This document shows positions 23,263-23,578 of a stretch of 23,578 nt of DNA, piece by piece (position 1 is the first letter of the stretch; each line of letters begins with the position of its first letter). This DNA is from SIG480 sp045614365. GTDB lineage: Bacteria > Bacillota > Clostridia > Oscillospirales > JAAYXM01. The position numbers were made by a program, and so were the translations under genes. The DNA lies in the NCBI GenBank assembly GCA_045614365.1, contig JAZLCV010000037.1:1-23578 (forward strand), given 5' to 3'. A model generated the notes under the pieces. It was not told the DNA's origin. It made no database searches and saw nothing but the letters and a program-made list of their open reading frames with translations.

Positions 23263-23578
23263 TTATTTTATAAAGTCGAGTATGCGCTTGATAAGCACCG
23301 CTACTTCAGCGCGGGTTGTGTAATCCGTCGGTGCAATACGTCCGTTTTTGCCGTTGACGAGGTTTGCGCCGATAAGGGCGGTGACGGCGGGTTTTGCGTA
23401 TTCCGCGACGGTTGCGTAGTCCGCATTTTGCGGTTCGTCGTAAACGCCGAGTCCTACATCGAGTGTCTGCAGCGCACGATATACAATCACCATCATATCC
23501 TGGCGGGTTATCGTGTTTTTCGGTGCATACTTGTTATCACCTATTCCGTTTACAATGCCTGTATTTCTTGCTATCGCA
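23263..23578 (-). CDS. S-layer homology (SLH) domain protein, C-terminal part
   Basis: The reading frame stays open to the right edge, so only the last 104 residues are present and the true start lies outside the window. Two SLH units are visible: one with GIVNGIGDNKYAPKNTITRQ followed by DMMVIVYRALQ, and one with AVTALIGANLVNG and TDYTTRAEVAVLIKRIL. SLH repeats normally attach secreted proteins to pyruvylated wall polymers. The N-terminal, possibly enzymatic or structural, part is missing, so no function beyond wall anchoring can be given. The methionine pair within this stretch is internal, not a start. Confidence 0.93.
   Translation of the reverse strand, partial: AIARNTGIVNGIGDNKYAPKNTITRQDMMVIVYRALQTLDVGLGVYDEPQNADYATVAEYAKPAVTALIGANLVNGKNGRIAPTDYTTRAEVAVLIKRILDFIK

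Noticed and set aside
23263..23496. Complete 77-residue protein starting at 23496
   Set aside because: The frame continues upstream with clear SLH sequence to the window edge, so the methionines are internal.

Overview
The window looks like chromosome of a Gram-positive anaerobe of the Clostridia, probably a spore former of the Ruminococcaceae/Oscillospiraceae type. Support comes from a T-box riboswitch, consensus SigA-like promoters, strong AGGAGG ribosome binding sites, a paired glgC/glgD glycogen locus, a GerW/YtfJ-type sporulation protein, ferredoxin-linked 2-oxoacid chemistry and an S-layer-homology (SLH) protein. I see no tRNA, rRNA, CRISPR array, insertion sequence or phage gene.

Layout. 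(1) Positions 1-1166: the 5' end of a secreted-protein gene (minus strand) diverges from an AraC-family regulator (plus strand), each with its own promoter. (2) Positions 1194-8926, minus strand: a six-gene operon read acyl-CoA synthetase, sodium/solute symporter, iorA, iorB, PaaK-type CoA ligase, tandem-ACT protein. It starts from a 17-bp-spaced promoter, runs through a complete T-box leader (antiterminator plus terminator) and ends at a terminator shared with the regulator gene. (3) Positions 8935-23108, minus strand: twelve tightly packed genes read M50 protease, scpA, scpB, DUF2953, ytfJ, D,D-carboxypeptidase, glgB, glgC, glgD, glgA, glgP, GH13. A promoter precedes the protease and I found no clear terminator between genes. 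(4) Positions 23191-23578: terminator and C-terminal SLH repeats of an S-layer-type protein.

How the genes work together. The glycogen block is complete: GlgC/GlgD make ADP-glucose, GlgA polymerises, GlgB branches, GlgP releases glucose-1-phosphate, and a cytoplasmic GH13 enzyme probably handles limit dextrins. The most striking unit is the T-box operon. It combines a transporter, two acyl-CoA-forming ligases, a ferredoxin-dependent aryl/acyl-pyruvate oxidoreductase and an ACT-domain protein under a switch that senses uncharged tRNA. The apparent specifier codon is AUU (Ile) or UUA (Leu). An operon switched on by amino-acid starvation fits synthesis better than breakdown. I therefore propose uptake of a carboxylic acid such as 2-methylbutyrate, isovalerate or an aryl acetate, activation to its CoA ester, and reductive carboxylation by IorAB to the 2-oxoacid precursor of an amino acid. 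That role is inference; the leader and gene content are read directly from the sequence.
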